A stretch of DNA of 10,826 bases, taken from contig CAZGRL010000121.1 of NCBI GenBank assembly GCA_964528155.1, positions 1-10,826 on the forward strand, given 5' to 3'. This DNA is from G001797105 sp964528155. GTDB lineage: Bacteria > Chloroflexota > Anaerolineae > Anaerolineales > E44-bin32. Of the stretch, positions 1 through 6,881 are shown one piece after another (positions within the stretch are counted from its first letter, which is position 1; every line of letters begins with the position of its first letter). The translations under genes were made by a program, and so were the position numbers. The notes beneath the pieces were generated by a model. It worked only from the letters and a program-made list of their open reading frames with translations, was not told the DNA's origin and searched no databases.

Positions 1-1
1 C

Positions 2-664
2 TCGATCAAGGGAACCGGCGACGGGCTAATCCTGGCTGTGCCGGCCGGCGAGTGGGGCGAGATCCGCCGGGTGGTGCTGCAGACGATCGAGGAGCGCGCC
101 GAGTTCTTCCGAAGCGCCAGGCTGGCTCTGCAGGTCGACGCCCACGAGCTTGGCGCAGCCGATCTCGGGAGTCTTCGGGATGAGCTTGCCCGCCGAGATG
201 TCGGATTGTGGGCCGTCGTCAGCTCGTCGGAGACCACGAGGTCGGCCGCGGCCGATCTCGGGCTGGCCCTGGCGCTCGAGCCGGCGAGGACCCCGATCGA
301 GGAGGATACGCCTCTTGACACGCCGATCGACGGAGAAGAGGCGGTGCTCGTGGTAAGGACTCTGCGGTCGGGCAACGTGTTGCGACATCCGGGGCACGTC
401 ATCGTGATCGGCGATGTGAACCCCGGGGCCGAGATTACCGCCGGTGGGAACGTAGTGGTGTGGGGTCGCCTTCGGGGTGTCGTCCATGCCGGCGCGGGCG
501 GCGACGAAGGGGCCGTCGTGTGCGCGCTGGACCTGGCGCCGACCCAACTGCGCATCGCCGGCCACATCGCCGTGTCGCCCGAGAGGCGAAAGTACCCTGG
601 CCCGGAGATTGCCCGAGTGCGAGAGGGTCAATTGATCGCCGATACCTGGAAAGACGGCAGATAG
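2..664 (+). CDS. minC: Septum site-determining protein MinC (5' end outside window)
   Basis: MinC inhibits FtsZ ring assembly away from midcell and is carried to the membrane by MinD. The reading frame is open from base 2, and the visible 220 residues begin inside the N-terminal domain with IKGTGDGLIL, which matches the family start, so the first codon lies just before the window. Residues about 1-92 fit the FtsZ-inhibiting MinC N domain (EFFRSARLAL, then the DVGLWAVV strand). A linker rich in acidic residues and Pro spans about 93-113. The C-terminal beta-helix domain follows (VVRTLRSGNVL, GDVNPGAEI, GGNVVVWGRLRGVVHAG, TQLRIAGHI), which binds MinD. The stop is TAG. A GTG at 38 could be read as a start but would remove conserved residues, so I reject it. 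It is the first visible gene of a minC-minD-minE run, 29 bp ahead of minD. Identity is secure; only the true start is unknown. Confidence 0.95.
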   Translation, partial: SIKGTGDGLILAVPAGEWGEIRRVVLQTIEERAEFFRSARLALQVDAHELGAADLGSLRDELARRDVGLWAVVSSSETTRSAAADLGLALALEPARTPIEEDTPLDTPIDGEEAVLVVRTLRSGNVLRHPGHVIVIGDVNPGAEITAGGNVVVWGRLRGVVHAGAGGDEGAVVCALDLAPTQLRIAGHIAVSPERRKYPGPEIARVREGQLIADTWKDGR

Positions 665-693
665 CTTATCCAAATCCGACGCGGAGCACGGAC

Positions 694-1500
694 ATGAGCG
701 GCACGATCGTGACGATCACATCCGGCAAAGGCGGCGTGGGCAAGACGACTGCCACGGCCAATATCGGAGTCGCCCTGGCAGCCGAGGGCAGCCGGGTTGT
801 TTGTATCGACGCCGACATCGGCCTGCGCAATCTCGACGTGGTCATGGGGCTCGAGAACCGCATCGTCTATGACCTAGTGGATGTCGTGGAAGGACGCTGC
901 AAGCTGCGCCAGGCGATGATCAAGGACAAGCGGCTGTCCGAGTTGTACCTGATCCCGGCTGCGCAGACGCGCGACAAGACGGCCGTCTCGCCCCAAGACA
1001 TGATCAAACTCACGGATGATCTGCGCAATGACTACGATTGGATCTTGATCGACTCCCCGGCCGGGATCGAACGCGGCTTCCGGAACGCCGTCGCGCCGGC
1101 GGACATCGTGGCCATCGTGACCAACCCCGAGGTCTCGGCCGTGCGTGACGCCGACCGGATCATCGGACTCATCGAAGCCGAGGAAAAGGGACCGGCTCGT
1201 CTGATCGTCAACCGGGTCAAGCCCGAGATGGTCCGACGCGGAGACATGCTGGGGACGGAAGACATTCTCGATGTACTGGCGATCGAGTTGCTTGGGGTCG
1301 TGCCTGAAGATGACACGGTGATCGTGTCTTCCAACCAGGGAATGCCGGCCGCGCTTGACGGACGCAGCCGGGCTGGTAGAGCATTCCGCGACATCGCTCG
1401 CCGGCTGAGCGGAGAGGAAGTCCCCTTCGAAGCCCTCCAGTCCAGGGATGGCTTCTTTGGTCGAATATCGCGCCTCGTCCGGTCGGGAGGCGAATCATGA
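694..1500 (+). CDS. minD: Septum site-determining ATPase MinD
   Basis: MinD is a membrane-associated, deviant Walker ATPase that recruits MinC and is released from the membrane by MinE. The 268-residue product begins MSGTIVTITSGKGGVGKTT. The deviant Walker A is at 11-19 with signature Lys12, DADIGLRNLD is at 39-48, the switch II DSPAG is at 120-124, and TNPEVSAVRDADR at 143-155 is typical of MinD. The last 16 residues hold an amphipathic segment (GFFGRISRLVR, 253-263) that fits the C-terminal membrane-targeting helix. The ATG at 694 is preceded by GGAG at 683-686 with 7 nt spacing. The frame is open upstream to 460, but that extension lies over minC and is not MinD-like. The stop codon overlaps the minE start (ATGA), so translational coupling is likely. 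Confidence 0.97.
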   Translation: MSGTIVTITSGKGGVGKTTATANIGVALAAEGSRVVCIDADIGLRNLDVVMGLENRIVYDLVDVVEGRCKLRQAMIKDKRLSELYLIPAAQTRDKTAVSPQDMIKLTDDLRNDYDWILIDSPAGIERGFRNAVAPADIVAIVTNPEVSAVRDADRIIGLIEAEEKGPARLIVNRVKPEMVRRGDMLGTEDILDVLAIELLGVVPEDDTVIVSSNQGMPAALDGRSRAGRAFRDIARRLSGEEVPFEALQSRDGFFGRISRLVRSGGES

Positions 1501-1757
1501 GCTTCCTACAGCGCCTCACGGGTAGCCGCAACCGTAGCGCCAATGCTGCTCGTGAGCGTCTGCGGTTGATCCTGGTTCACGATCGGGCCGAGTTCCCGCC
1601 GGGCAAGCTGGAGGCGCTGAAGGATGACATCATCGCCGCCATCTCGCGACACGTTGAGATCGATACCCACGGGGTGAGCGTGAGCCTGACGCGCGATCGG
1701 CACGACCAGCGCCTGGTCGCCGACATCCCCCTCGCCCCACCCCGGGCACGGCGCTGA
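1497..1757 (+). CDS. minE: Cell division topological specificity factor MinE
   Basis: MinE stimulates MinD ATP hydrolysis and so restricts MinCD inhibition to the cell poles. The 86-residue length is normal. The N-terminal MSFLQRLTG fits the membrane-binding segment. ARERLRLILVHDRAE (18-32) is the conserved anti-MinCD region. The C-terminal topological-specificity domain includes ISRHVEIDTHGVSVSL and ends with the typical DIPL. The start ATG lies within the minD stop region (ATGA, 4-nt overlap), as in many min operons. The tail after DIPL is short, basic and Pro-rich. All three Min proteins are present and look intact in their visible parts, so a working oscillator-type Min system is inferred. 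Confidence 0.95.
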   Translation: MSFLQRLTGSRNRSANAARERLRLILVHDRAEFPPGKLEALKDDIIAAISRHVEIDTHGVSVSLTRDRHDQRLVADIPLAPPRARR

Positions 1758-1771
1758 GGTCGGCCCGTCGG

Positions 1772-2926
1772 ATGCAATTCCCTACCCGAATCTGGCGTCA
1801 TTTCGATGTGCTCTTGCTGGCGGCCGCGGCGGTCCTCACGATCGCCGGCGTCGCCATGATCCGTTCGGCCATCGGCGGCAACGAGAACCTTGCCGAGTTG
1901 GTACCTCGGCAGGCCATTTATGCCGTGATCGGTTTCGCCGTCGTCTTGATCGTGGCCGCGATCGACTATCGAATGTGGTCCGGGCTGGCGCGGCCACTTT
2001 TCATCGTCACCGTTGTCGTCCTGGCCATGATCCCGGTCGCGGGCCTCGTCGGGTTCGGCGCGGCCCGCTGGTTCAACGTCGGGATTGCGACGATTCAGCC
2101 GTCCGAGCTGGCCAAGATCACCATGATCATCGTGCTGGCCGATTTCATGTCCCGCAACCAGGACAAGCTCGAGCGTTTCTCGACCGTCCTGCGCAGCCTG
2201 CTGCTCGTCGGCGTCCCTCTGTTTCTGATCTTCATCCAACCGGATCTGAGCACCGCCTTCGTGTTGCTGGTCATCTGGTTCGCGCAGGTGTGGCTGGCCG
2301 GGGTTCGCATCCGTCACCTGGGAGTCCTGATCGGTATCGCCTTGCTTGTGATCCTGATCATGGTCCCCTTCATGGCTCGATACTTCCTGACCGGCTACGT
2401 GAACGGAGACAACTTCCTCTTCCTCCAGCACTACCAGATGGAGCGAATTGTCACGTTCCTGCTGCCCGATCCGAACGTCCAACACGGTGCCTCGTACAAC
2501 GTCAACCAGGCGCTGATTTCGATCGGCTCGGGCGGCCTCTTCGGCCAGGGCTACGGGCACGGGACGCAGGTCCAGTTGCGCTTCCTGAAGGTCCGCCACA
2601 CCGACTTCATCTTCAGTGCCATGGCGGAGGAATTTGGCTTCGCCGGGGCGGCGATCTTCTTGATCGTCTTGACTTTCGTGATCTTTCGCTGCCTGAGGGC
2701 AGCGCGCATCGCCAGGGACACTTTCGGTGCGCTGATCTCCTACAGCGTAGCGATCCTTCTGCTTTTCCAGGGAGCATTCAACGTAGGGATGAACCTGAAC
2801 ATGTTCCCTGTGTCAGGCCTACCCTTGCCGTTCCTGAGTTATGGCGGATCGTCCCTGCTGGCCAGCCTCTTCGGCGTCGGTCTGGTCGAGAGCGTCAACC
2901 TCCGGCACAAGCAAATCGAGCTCTGA
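1772..2926 (+). CDS. rodA: SEDS peptidoglycan polymerase, RodA type
   Basis: SEDS-family membrane glycosyltransferase that polymerises lipid II; RodA acts in side-wall elongation with a class B penicillin-binding protein. The 384-residue, very hydrophobic protein has about ten predicted membrane segments. SEDS motifs seen are QPSELAK (109-115), QPDLSTA (156-162), VRHTDFIFSAMAEE (274-287) and GLPLPFLSYGGSSLL (349-363). Asp278 in HTDFIF aligns with the Asp essential in studied SEDS proteins. The R-H-T-D context, in place of the E-A-H-T-D usual in FtsW, favours RodA, but FtsW is not fully excluded. The start ATG has a weak GAGGT at 1756-1760 upstream and lies 14 bp after minE, so it probably shares the min transcript. 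No partner PBP2 is in the window. Confidence 0.88.
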   Translation: MQFPTRIWRHFDVLLLAAAAVLTIAGVAMIRSAIGGNENLAELVPRQAIYAVIGFAVVLIVAAIDYRMWSGLARPLFIVTVVVLAMIPVAGLVGFGAARWFNVGIATIQPSELAKITMIIVLADFMSRNQDKLERFSTVLRSLLLVGVPLFLIFIQPDLSTAFVLLVIWFAQVWLAGVRIRHLGVLIGIALLVILIMVPFMARYFLTGYVNGDNFLFLQHYQMERIVTFLLPDPNVQHGASYNVNQALISIGSGGLFGQGYGHGTQVQLRFLKVRHTDFIFSAMAEEFGFAGAAIFLIVLTFVIFRCLRAARIARDTFGALISYSVAILLLFQGAFNVGMNLNMFPVSGLPLPFLSYGGSSLLASLFGVGLVESVNLRHKQIEL

Positions 2927-2996
2927 GGCCTCGCTCGGCGCGCTCCGGGCGATCGTCCTTCCCTGCTGATGCGCGCCGCGCGATCATGGAGCAAGT

Positions 2997-4496
2997 ATGA
3001 CAGACGACACACCGGCTCGCGTCCGCTTCGCCCCCTCCCCAACCGGTCGCCTCCACCTCGGAAGCGCTCGCAGCGCGCTCTACGATTTCCTGTACGCCCG
3101 GAAGACCGGCGGCCAGTTCGTCCTGCGCATCGAGGACACGGACCGGAAACGCTTCGTTCCGAACGCGGAGAGCGAGCTCGTCGAAGGCCTGCGTTGGTTG
3201 GGCATGCAGTGGGATGAAGGGCCGGACGTCGGTGGAGCGTTTGCACCCTATCGTCAGTCCGAACGCGTGGATCACTATCACGCCTCCGCGCGACAGTTGA
3301 TCAGCTCAGGTCACGCCTACTACTGCTTCTGCTCCGTCGAGCGCCTGGCGCAGTTACGGCAGGCTCAGCAGAGGAGCAAGCAACCCCCTCATTACGACGG
3401 CCTGTGCCGGCGCATCCCGCCCGACGAGGCCGAGGCCAGAGTAGCGGCGGGCGAACCTCACGTCGTGCGCTTCAAGACCCCCCAAGAAGGAAGCACCACC
3501 GCCGTCGACCTGCTGCGCGGAGCGATCACGGTCGAGAACTCCACTATTGATGACTACATCTTGCTCAAATCGGACGGTATGCCGGTTTACCACCTGGCGT
3601 GTATGGTCGACGATCACGAGATGGAGATCACGCACGTCATGCGCAGCGCCGAGTGGTTGCCGACGTTCCCTTTGCATGTGCTGATCTACCAGGCTCTCGG
3701 TTGGGAGCAGCCGGTCTGGGTTCATCTGTCCGTGTTCTTGAACCCGAGCGGGAAAGGCAAGATGAGCAAGCGTCACGCCGTCGACTCCAAGGGCGGGGCC
3801 GTGTCGATCTATCCCCTGGACATGCGGGACATGGGCTACCTACCCGAAGCGATCGTCAATTGGATCGCTCTGATGGGCTGGTCGTATGACGATCGGACCG
3901 AGCAGTTTGCGCTCGACGAATTGATCGAGCGCTTCTCCCTGGAGAAACTCAATCCCAGCCCGGCGGCGGTCAACTTCTCCAAGCTGGAGCACTTCAACGG
4001 CGTATACATTCGCGGCCTATCGACCGAGGACCTGACCGAGCGATTGGAGCCCTTCTTCCGCGCCGCCGGCTTGGAACCGGACAAGGCGCGACTGAGGGCG
4101 ATCACGCCTTTGATCCAGGAGCGGATCAACACGCTCGAAGAAGCCGTCGACATCGCCGGTTTCTTCTTCCGTCCGGACGTCAGCCCCGATCCGGAAAAGC
4201 TCATCGGGAAGAACATGGACGCGAGCGCCTCAGCCGAGGCCGCCCGGCGCGCCGGCGAGGTGATTTCGAGGATGGACACGATCGAACCGTCGGTCCTCGA
4301 GCCGCGCTTGCGCGAGCTGGCCGAGCAGCTCGGTTTGTCCGCCGGACAGTTGTTTGGGATTCTGAGGATCGCCGTGACTGGTCAACCCGTCAGCCCGCCT
4401 CTGATCGAGACGATGCATGTGTTGGGCAAGAGCGAAGTTGTGACGCGCATCGAACGCGCTGTCGAGCTGCTCGAGCATCACATCGACGGCGCGTGA
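2997..4496 (+). CDS. gltX: Glutamyl-tRNA synthetase (class I)
   Basis: Joins glutamate to tRNA-Glu using ATP. In bacteria without a glutaminyl-tRNA synthetase, the non-discriminating form also makes Glu-tRNA-Gln for conversion by the amidotransferase GatCAB. The 499-residue product has the class I HIGH-type motif as HLGSAR (20-25, after FAPSPTGRL), RIEDTDR (44-50) and KMSKR (255-259, after PSGKG). Residues C110 and C112 with Y133 and C137 form the pattern of the zinc site found in some GluRS. The C-terminal half matches the anticodon-binding helical domain. The ATG has GGAG at 2988-2991, 5 nt upstream. The 70-bp gap after rodA shows no terminator, so partial cotranscription is possible. A tRNA-Gln gene lies 33 bp downstream. 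Whether the enzyme is discriminating cannot be read reliably by eye. Confidence 0.96.
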   Translation: MTDDTPARVRFAPSPTGRLHLGSARSALYDFLYARKTGGQFVLRIEDTDRKRFVPNAESELVEGLRWLGMQWDEGPDVGGAFAPYRQSERVDHYHASARQLISSGHAYYCFCSVERLAQLRQAQQRSKQPPHYDGLCRRIPPDEAEARVAAGEPHVVRFKTPQEGSTTAVDLLRGAITVENSTIDDYILLKSDGMPVYHLACMVDDHEMEITHVMRSAEWLPTFPLHVLIYQALGWEQPVWVHLSVFLNPSGKGKMSKRHAVDSKGGAVSIYPLDMRDMGYLPEAIVNWIALMGWSYDDRTEQFALDELIERFSLEKLNPSPAAVNFSKLEHFNGVYIRGLSTEDLTERLEPFFRAAGLEPDKARLRAITPLIQERINTLEEAVDIAGFFFRPDVSPDPEKLIGKNMDASASAEAARRAGEVISRMDTIEPSVLEPRLRELAEQLGLSAGQLFGILRIAVTGQPVSPPLIETMHVLGKSEVVTRIERAVELLEHHIDGA

Positions 4497-4507
4497 CGAA
4501 GTGCGTA

Positions 4508-4516
4508 TGGTAAAAT
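4508..4516 (+). promoter_or_regulatory. Extended -10 promoter element for tRNA-Gln
   Basis: TGG followed by TAAAAT (hexamer 4511-4516) forms an extended -10 element 13 nt before the mature tRNA 5' end. No good -35 is seen at 16-18 bp spacing, as extended -10 promoters permit. It lies just after the gltX stop, in the gap, and suggests that the tRNA can be made independently of gltX. This rests on motif and position only. Confidence 0.5.
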
Positions 4517-4529
4517 GGCCGCGCTTCAC

Positions 4530-4600
4530 TGGGGGTTCGTCTAGCGGTAGGACAGCGGACTCTGGATCCGTTAGCCGAGGTTCGAATCCTCGACCCCCAG
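4530..4600 (+). tRNA. tRNA-Gln (anticodon CUG)
   Basis: A complete cloverleaf folds by hand. The acceptor stem is 4530-4536 with 4593-4599 (seven pairs, U1-A72 first). The D stem is 4539-4542 with 4550-4553, enclosing a 7-nt loop AGCGGTA. The anticodon stem is 4555-4559 with 4567-4571 (one G-U pair) around loop CTCTGGA. The T stem is 4576-4580 with 4588-4592 around TTCGAAT. The anticodon CTG (4562-4564) reads CAG, Gln. The discriminator base is G at 4600, and CCA is not encoded (CCT follows). U1-A72 and a short D loop without an extra base are the features known to let GatCAB recognise tRNA-Gln. Since G36 is followed by G37, m1G37 modification by TrmD is predicted. It reads CAG codons only, so another tRNA-Gln (UUG) must exist elsewhere. 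Confidence 0.97.
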
Positions 4601-4616
4601 CCTAGAGACGCTCCGG

Positions 4617-4632
4617 TCGGCGTCCACGCCGA
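4617..4632 (+). other. Small GC-rich inverted repeat downstream of tRNA-Gln
   Basis: TCGGCGT (4617-4623) and ACGCCGA (4626-4632) are perfect inverted copies separated by two bases, and GCTC/GAGC partly extend the fold outwards. It lies 17 bp after the tRNA and may help 3' trailer folding or RNase processing. No U-tract follows, so I do not call it a terminator by itself. Confidence 0.35.
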
Positions 4633-4660
4633 GAGAGCGGCACGACCCACAAGGAGTGAC

Positions 4661-4689
4661 ATCGGCCCAGGCGATATGCCTGGGCCGAT
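4661..4689. terminator. Strong stem-loop between convergent transcripts, probable bidirectional terminator
   Basis: ATCGGCCCAGGC (4661-4672) and GCCTGGGCCGAT (4678-4689) form a perfect 12-bp stem with the 5-nt loop GATAT. It sits between the plus-strand gltX/tRNA-Gln block and the end of the minus-strand operon, whose last stop is at 4729-4727. There is no clean U-tract on either side, so termination efficiency is uncertain. Position and stem strength are the evidence. Confidence 0.7.
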
Positions 4690-4726
4690 TCGATTCGACG
4701 ATTGTTGGGAGCTTGCTGCCGTGACT

Positions 4727-5638
4727 CTACCGCGTCCCCACCCGCACGCTCAGACTCCCGATCGCCAGGTCCAGCTCGAGATCGATCTTGTCCGTCGCTT
4801 GCGCATATCCTGGCGAGGTGTAGTTGTCACCGTCTCGGACGAACTCCGGCGGGATGTCCCGCGCAACGATGGCAGTGCCTGCATGGATCTTGGCAGCGAC
4901 ACCCGGCGGGATGACGACGATCGTCTCCCCGATGGCCGTGCTCAGGTTTGCCCTCACCACCCCGTTCCGAGGCAAGTACACGACCGTCTGTCCGACAGCC
5001 TGGCTGATCCTCAAGTCGTAGACCTTCGTCCCTGTCAGATCGACAACGGATTGACCCGCCCCCATGTCGATCGTGAGATCGGCGGGTAGAGCCGAACTCA
5101 ATTGAAGGTCCCAGGTAGCCTGGCCGGGCGGGCCGAACGTGGGGAAGAATACCCCGGCACCTTCGGCGTGGATGTTCAACACGGCATTCTCCCCTTGCGC
5201 GCTGAAGTCCTTGGCCACGCGCATCCCGCCTCCGATCCAGGTGCTCCCGGTTAAGAGCTCGGTCGTCGAGCCAGAGCTCGTCAGATGCACGACGCCCACC
5301 GCCGGCGAGAGGTGAACCTCAGCCCGTTTGGCATCGCGGATCGGGTAGGAGAGACTCTCGCGCGTCCCTGCCGCCAACGGACCAGAACCCTGGACATACG
5401 ATACGCCCAGGGCGACCACCCCGACGATCACGACGATCGCGATCAGAGACCCCCAGACGGAGGAACGCCCGATGACGAGATCCAGACCGGCGGCGATCAA
5501 GAACACCGGCCACAACCTGAAGATCACGTCCCATACGCTCCAGTTCAACATGCCCAGATTGTTCAGCAAGAACAGAACCCCGATCCCTATGAGCAGCAGC
5601 GGTCCGATGATGCTTCGTCGATGGGATCGCTCATTCAT
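4727..5638 (-). CDS. LiaF-like membrane protein with beta-rich C-terminal domain (second copy)
   Basis: The 303-residue product has three predicted membrane segments (about 11-29, 35-57 and 62-82). The first two carry the pattern of the LiaI/LiaF membrane domain (DUF5668): PLLLIGIGVLFLLNNLGML, then a W-P pair. From about 95 to the end it is rich in short beta strands (VGVVHL, AGQSVVDL, GETIVVIPPG, LAIGSLSVRVG), like the extracytoplasmic domain of LiaF/DUF2154 proteins. In Firmicutes, LiaF restrains an envelope-stress two-component system; here the function is inferred only by family. I chose ATG 5638 because GGTGAT precedes it by 5 nt; GTG 5647 is an alternative that adds three residues. The gene overlaps the end of the PspC-type gene by 8 nt and is last in its operon, followed by the stem-loop at 4661-4689. 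Confidence 0.82.
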   Translation of the reverse strand: MNERSHRRSIIGPLLLIGIGVLFLLNNLGMLNWSVWDVIFRLWPVFLIAAGLDLVIGRSSVWGSLIAIVVIVGVVALGVSYVQGSGPLAAGTRESLSYPIRDAKRAEVHLSPAVGVVHLTSSGSTTELLTGSTWIGGGMRVAKDFSAQGENAVLNIHAEGAGVFFPTFGPPGQATWDLQLSSALPADLTIDMGAGQSVVDLTGTKVYDLRISQAVGQTVVYLPRNGVVRANLSTAIGETIVVIPPGVAAKIHAGTAIVARDIPPEFVRDGDNYTSPGYAQATDKIDLELDLAIGSLSVRVGTR

Positions 5639-6104
5639 CTCGATCACCCCGCATTCTGCTGACCAGGATCCAAACGCCGGCCAGAATGAGCAGGCCCGGC
5701 CAGATCAGATTCGAGTTGAGCCACGAAAACCAGGTCACGCCCATGTTCCTCAGAAGGAATACAAACCCCATGAGGAGCAAGACGATGCCTACGAACAAAC
5801 CGGTCTGTTGGTCACGCCGTCCGGTGAAACCGCGCATATCGTCGCCGATCGAGCGGGCGCGCGCGGCCATCTCATCCGCGCCGGTCTTGATGTTTTCTTC
5901 GAACGATCCGGCGGTCTCACTTCCTTCAGGTGGGAGGACCAGCCAGAGCACGAAGTACGCCAAAACGCCGGCGCCGTTGACCAGGGTGAAGATCACGAAG
6001 AAAAGCCGGACCAGCGTCGGATCGATACCGAAGTATTCTGCGATGCCGGCGCAAACGCCGCCAAGCGTGACGTTCGATCGACTTCGGTGTAGACGGTTCG
6101 TCAT
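5631..6104 (-). CDS. PspC-domain membrane protein with LiaF-type C-terminal membrane domain
   Basis: A 157-residue membrane protein. Residues about 4-60 are a PspC domain: RSRSNVTLGGVCAGIAEYFG, then DPTLVRLFFVI and a membrane segment ending LWLVLPPE. A polar linker (61-100) is predicted to be cytoplasmic. Residues 102-150 form two hydrophobic segments (LFVGIVLLLMGFVFLLRNMG and LIWPGLLILAGVWILV) of the LiaI/LiaF membrane type (DUF5668), so the protein fuses the two families. PspC proteins sense envelope damage and bind PspA in the phage-shock response. No PspA is nearby, so its partner is unknown, though the flanking LiaF-like genes are obvious candidates. The ATG has GGAGG (6109-6113) 4 nt upstream. 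It overlaps the next gene, so coupling is likely. Confidence 0.88.
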   Translation of the reverse strand: MTNRLHRSRSNVTLGGVCAGIAEYFGIDPTLVRLFFVIFTLVNGAGVLAYFVLWLVLPPEGSETAGSFEENIKTGADEMAARARSIGDDMRGFTGRRDQQTGLFVGIVLLLMGFVFLLRNMGVTWFSWLNSNLIWPGLLILAGVWILVSRMRGDRDE

Positions 6105-6131
6105 GGAACCTCCAATCAGGATCGGCAGCGC

Positions 6132-6779
6132 TTATTCAGCCTGCGGGCGAGAGGCGAATGTCCGCAGCAGGAAGAAGGCTCCGATCAGGATGAACAACGC
6201 GGGAACCACATAGTTGATGAGCGAGGCCGCGGCAGCCGAGAGTAACAGCCCCATGGCCAGAAGCACGACGGCCGGGATCAAGGCCCAGCCCATCCTTCTC
6301 TCGCGGCTCGGCAGAACCCACACCAGCAAGAAAGTCACACCCAGGCCGATGAAGAAGATGCTGCCTCCATCAAAGGCCGCGCCAAACACGTCCGTAAGGG
6401 TGACGATTGCCAGGGTGAGCAAGACGCCCCCGGGGATCAGCGCCCACCATCGATCAATGTCGGTCACGTAGATCACCCAGAAGCCCAGAGAGATCCCGCC
6501 CAGGGTCAGGGCGCCTCCGGCGACGTCGGCGACAGCCGGCGCCATCTCCGCCAGCGCGACCGTGGCACCGATGCCCAACAGGGTGAAGCCCGGGATGAGC
6601 GCCCACCAGTGGGCCCGATCAGCCAGATACACGTACAGGAACACCAGGCCGGCGAACAGGAACGCGAATCCCCAGAAGATGTTGCTTGCCGGGATCACGT
6701 TCAAGTTCTGCAATAGGAACAACGCACCTCCTGCCACGAGGAAGATCCCCAAGATGAGTTCCACGCTCGAGCGTTTCAC
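6132..6779 (-). CDS. Polytopic membrane protein with 53-residue W-A-L-I-P repeats
   Basis: The 215-residue, almost wholly hydrophobic protein has about eight predicted membrane segments. Three copies of a motif occur at an exact spacing of 53 residues: WWALIPG at 58-64 and 111-117, and GWALIPA at 164-170. Each follows a charged loop (ADRAH, DIDR, RERRM) and leads into a hydrophobic helix (FTLLGIG, GVLLTLA, VVLLAMG). Each repeat therefore seems to be a helix pair joined by a short polar turn. The N-terminal helix (ELILGIFLVAGGALFLLQNL) resembles the LiaF membrane type seen in the neighbours. Start: GTG 6779, preceded by AAGGAG with 6-nt spacing; the upstream extension to 6842 has no support. 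I do not recognise a function. Its place between LiaF-like and PspC-type genes suggests an envelope-related role. Confidence 0.82.
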   Translation of the reverse strand: MKRSSVELILGIFLVAGGALFLLQNLNVIPASNIFWGFAFLFAGLVFLYVYLADRAHWWALIPGFTLLGIGATVALAEMAPAVADVAGGALTLGGISLGFWVIYVTDIDRWWALIPGGVLLTLAIVTLTDVFGAAFDGGSIFFIGLGVTFLLVWVLPSRERRMGWALIPAVVLLAMGLLLSAAAASLINYVVPALFILIGAFFLLRTFASRPQAE

Positions 6780-6804
6780 GTTGATCTCCTTTTCGATCAC
6801 GGAT

Positions 6805-6818
6805 CGACATGCATGTCG
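6805..6818. repeat. 14-bp perfect palindrome upstream of the repeat-protein gene
   Basis: CGACATGCATGTCG is a perfect 14-bp palindrome without a spacer. It lies in the 102-bp gap between the first and second genes of the minus-strand operon, 25 bp before the GTG start of the repeat protein. It could be an operator for a dimeric regulator. No -10 or -35 motif is seen beside it, so this remains a guess. Confidence 0.35.
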
Positions 6819-6881
6819 TTGAATCGGACTGCTGCGGAGCACCCGCGGCGGCCGCCCACGTTCATCGTCCTCCCCGGCGAG

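Noticed and set aside
460..693. N-terminal extension of minD in the same frame
   Set aside because: It overlaps minC and translates to Arg-rich noise; MinD begins with MSGTIVTITSGKGG at 694 with a ribosome-binding site.
1577..2599. 340-residue open frame on the minus strand opposite minE and rodA
   Set aside because: Composition is rich in Asp, Gln, His and Arg without domains or membrane segments; it is the antisense shadow of a GC-rich gene, and the plus strand has clear SEDS motifs.
1975..3000. 341-residue plus-strand frame overlapping rodA
   Set aside because: Arg/Pro/His-rich translation in the wrong frame of rodA, with no recognisable motif.
5285..6213. Plus-strand open frames opposite the LiaF/PspC-type genes
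   Set aside because: They are shadows of the minus-strand genes, with Pro/Gln/Arg-rich translations and no motifs.
6780..6842. 21-residue extension of the repeat protein to 6842
   Set aside because: The GTG at 6779 has AAGGAG at good spacing, and the extension is not membrane-like and contains the palindrome.
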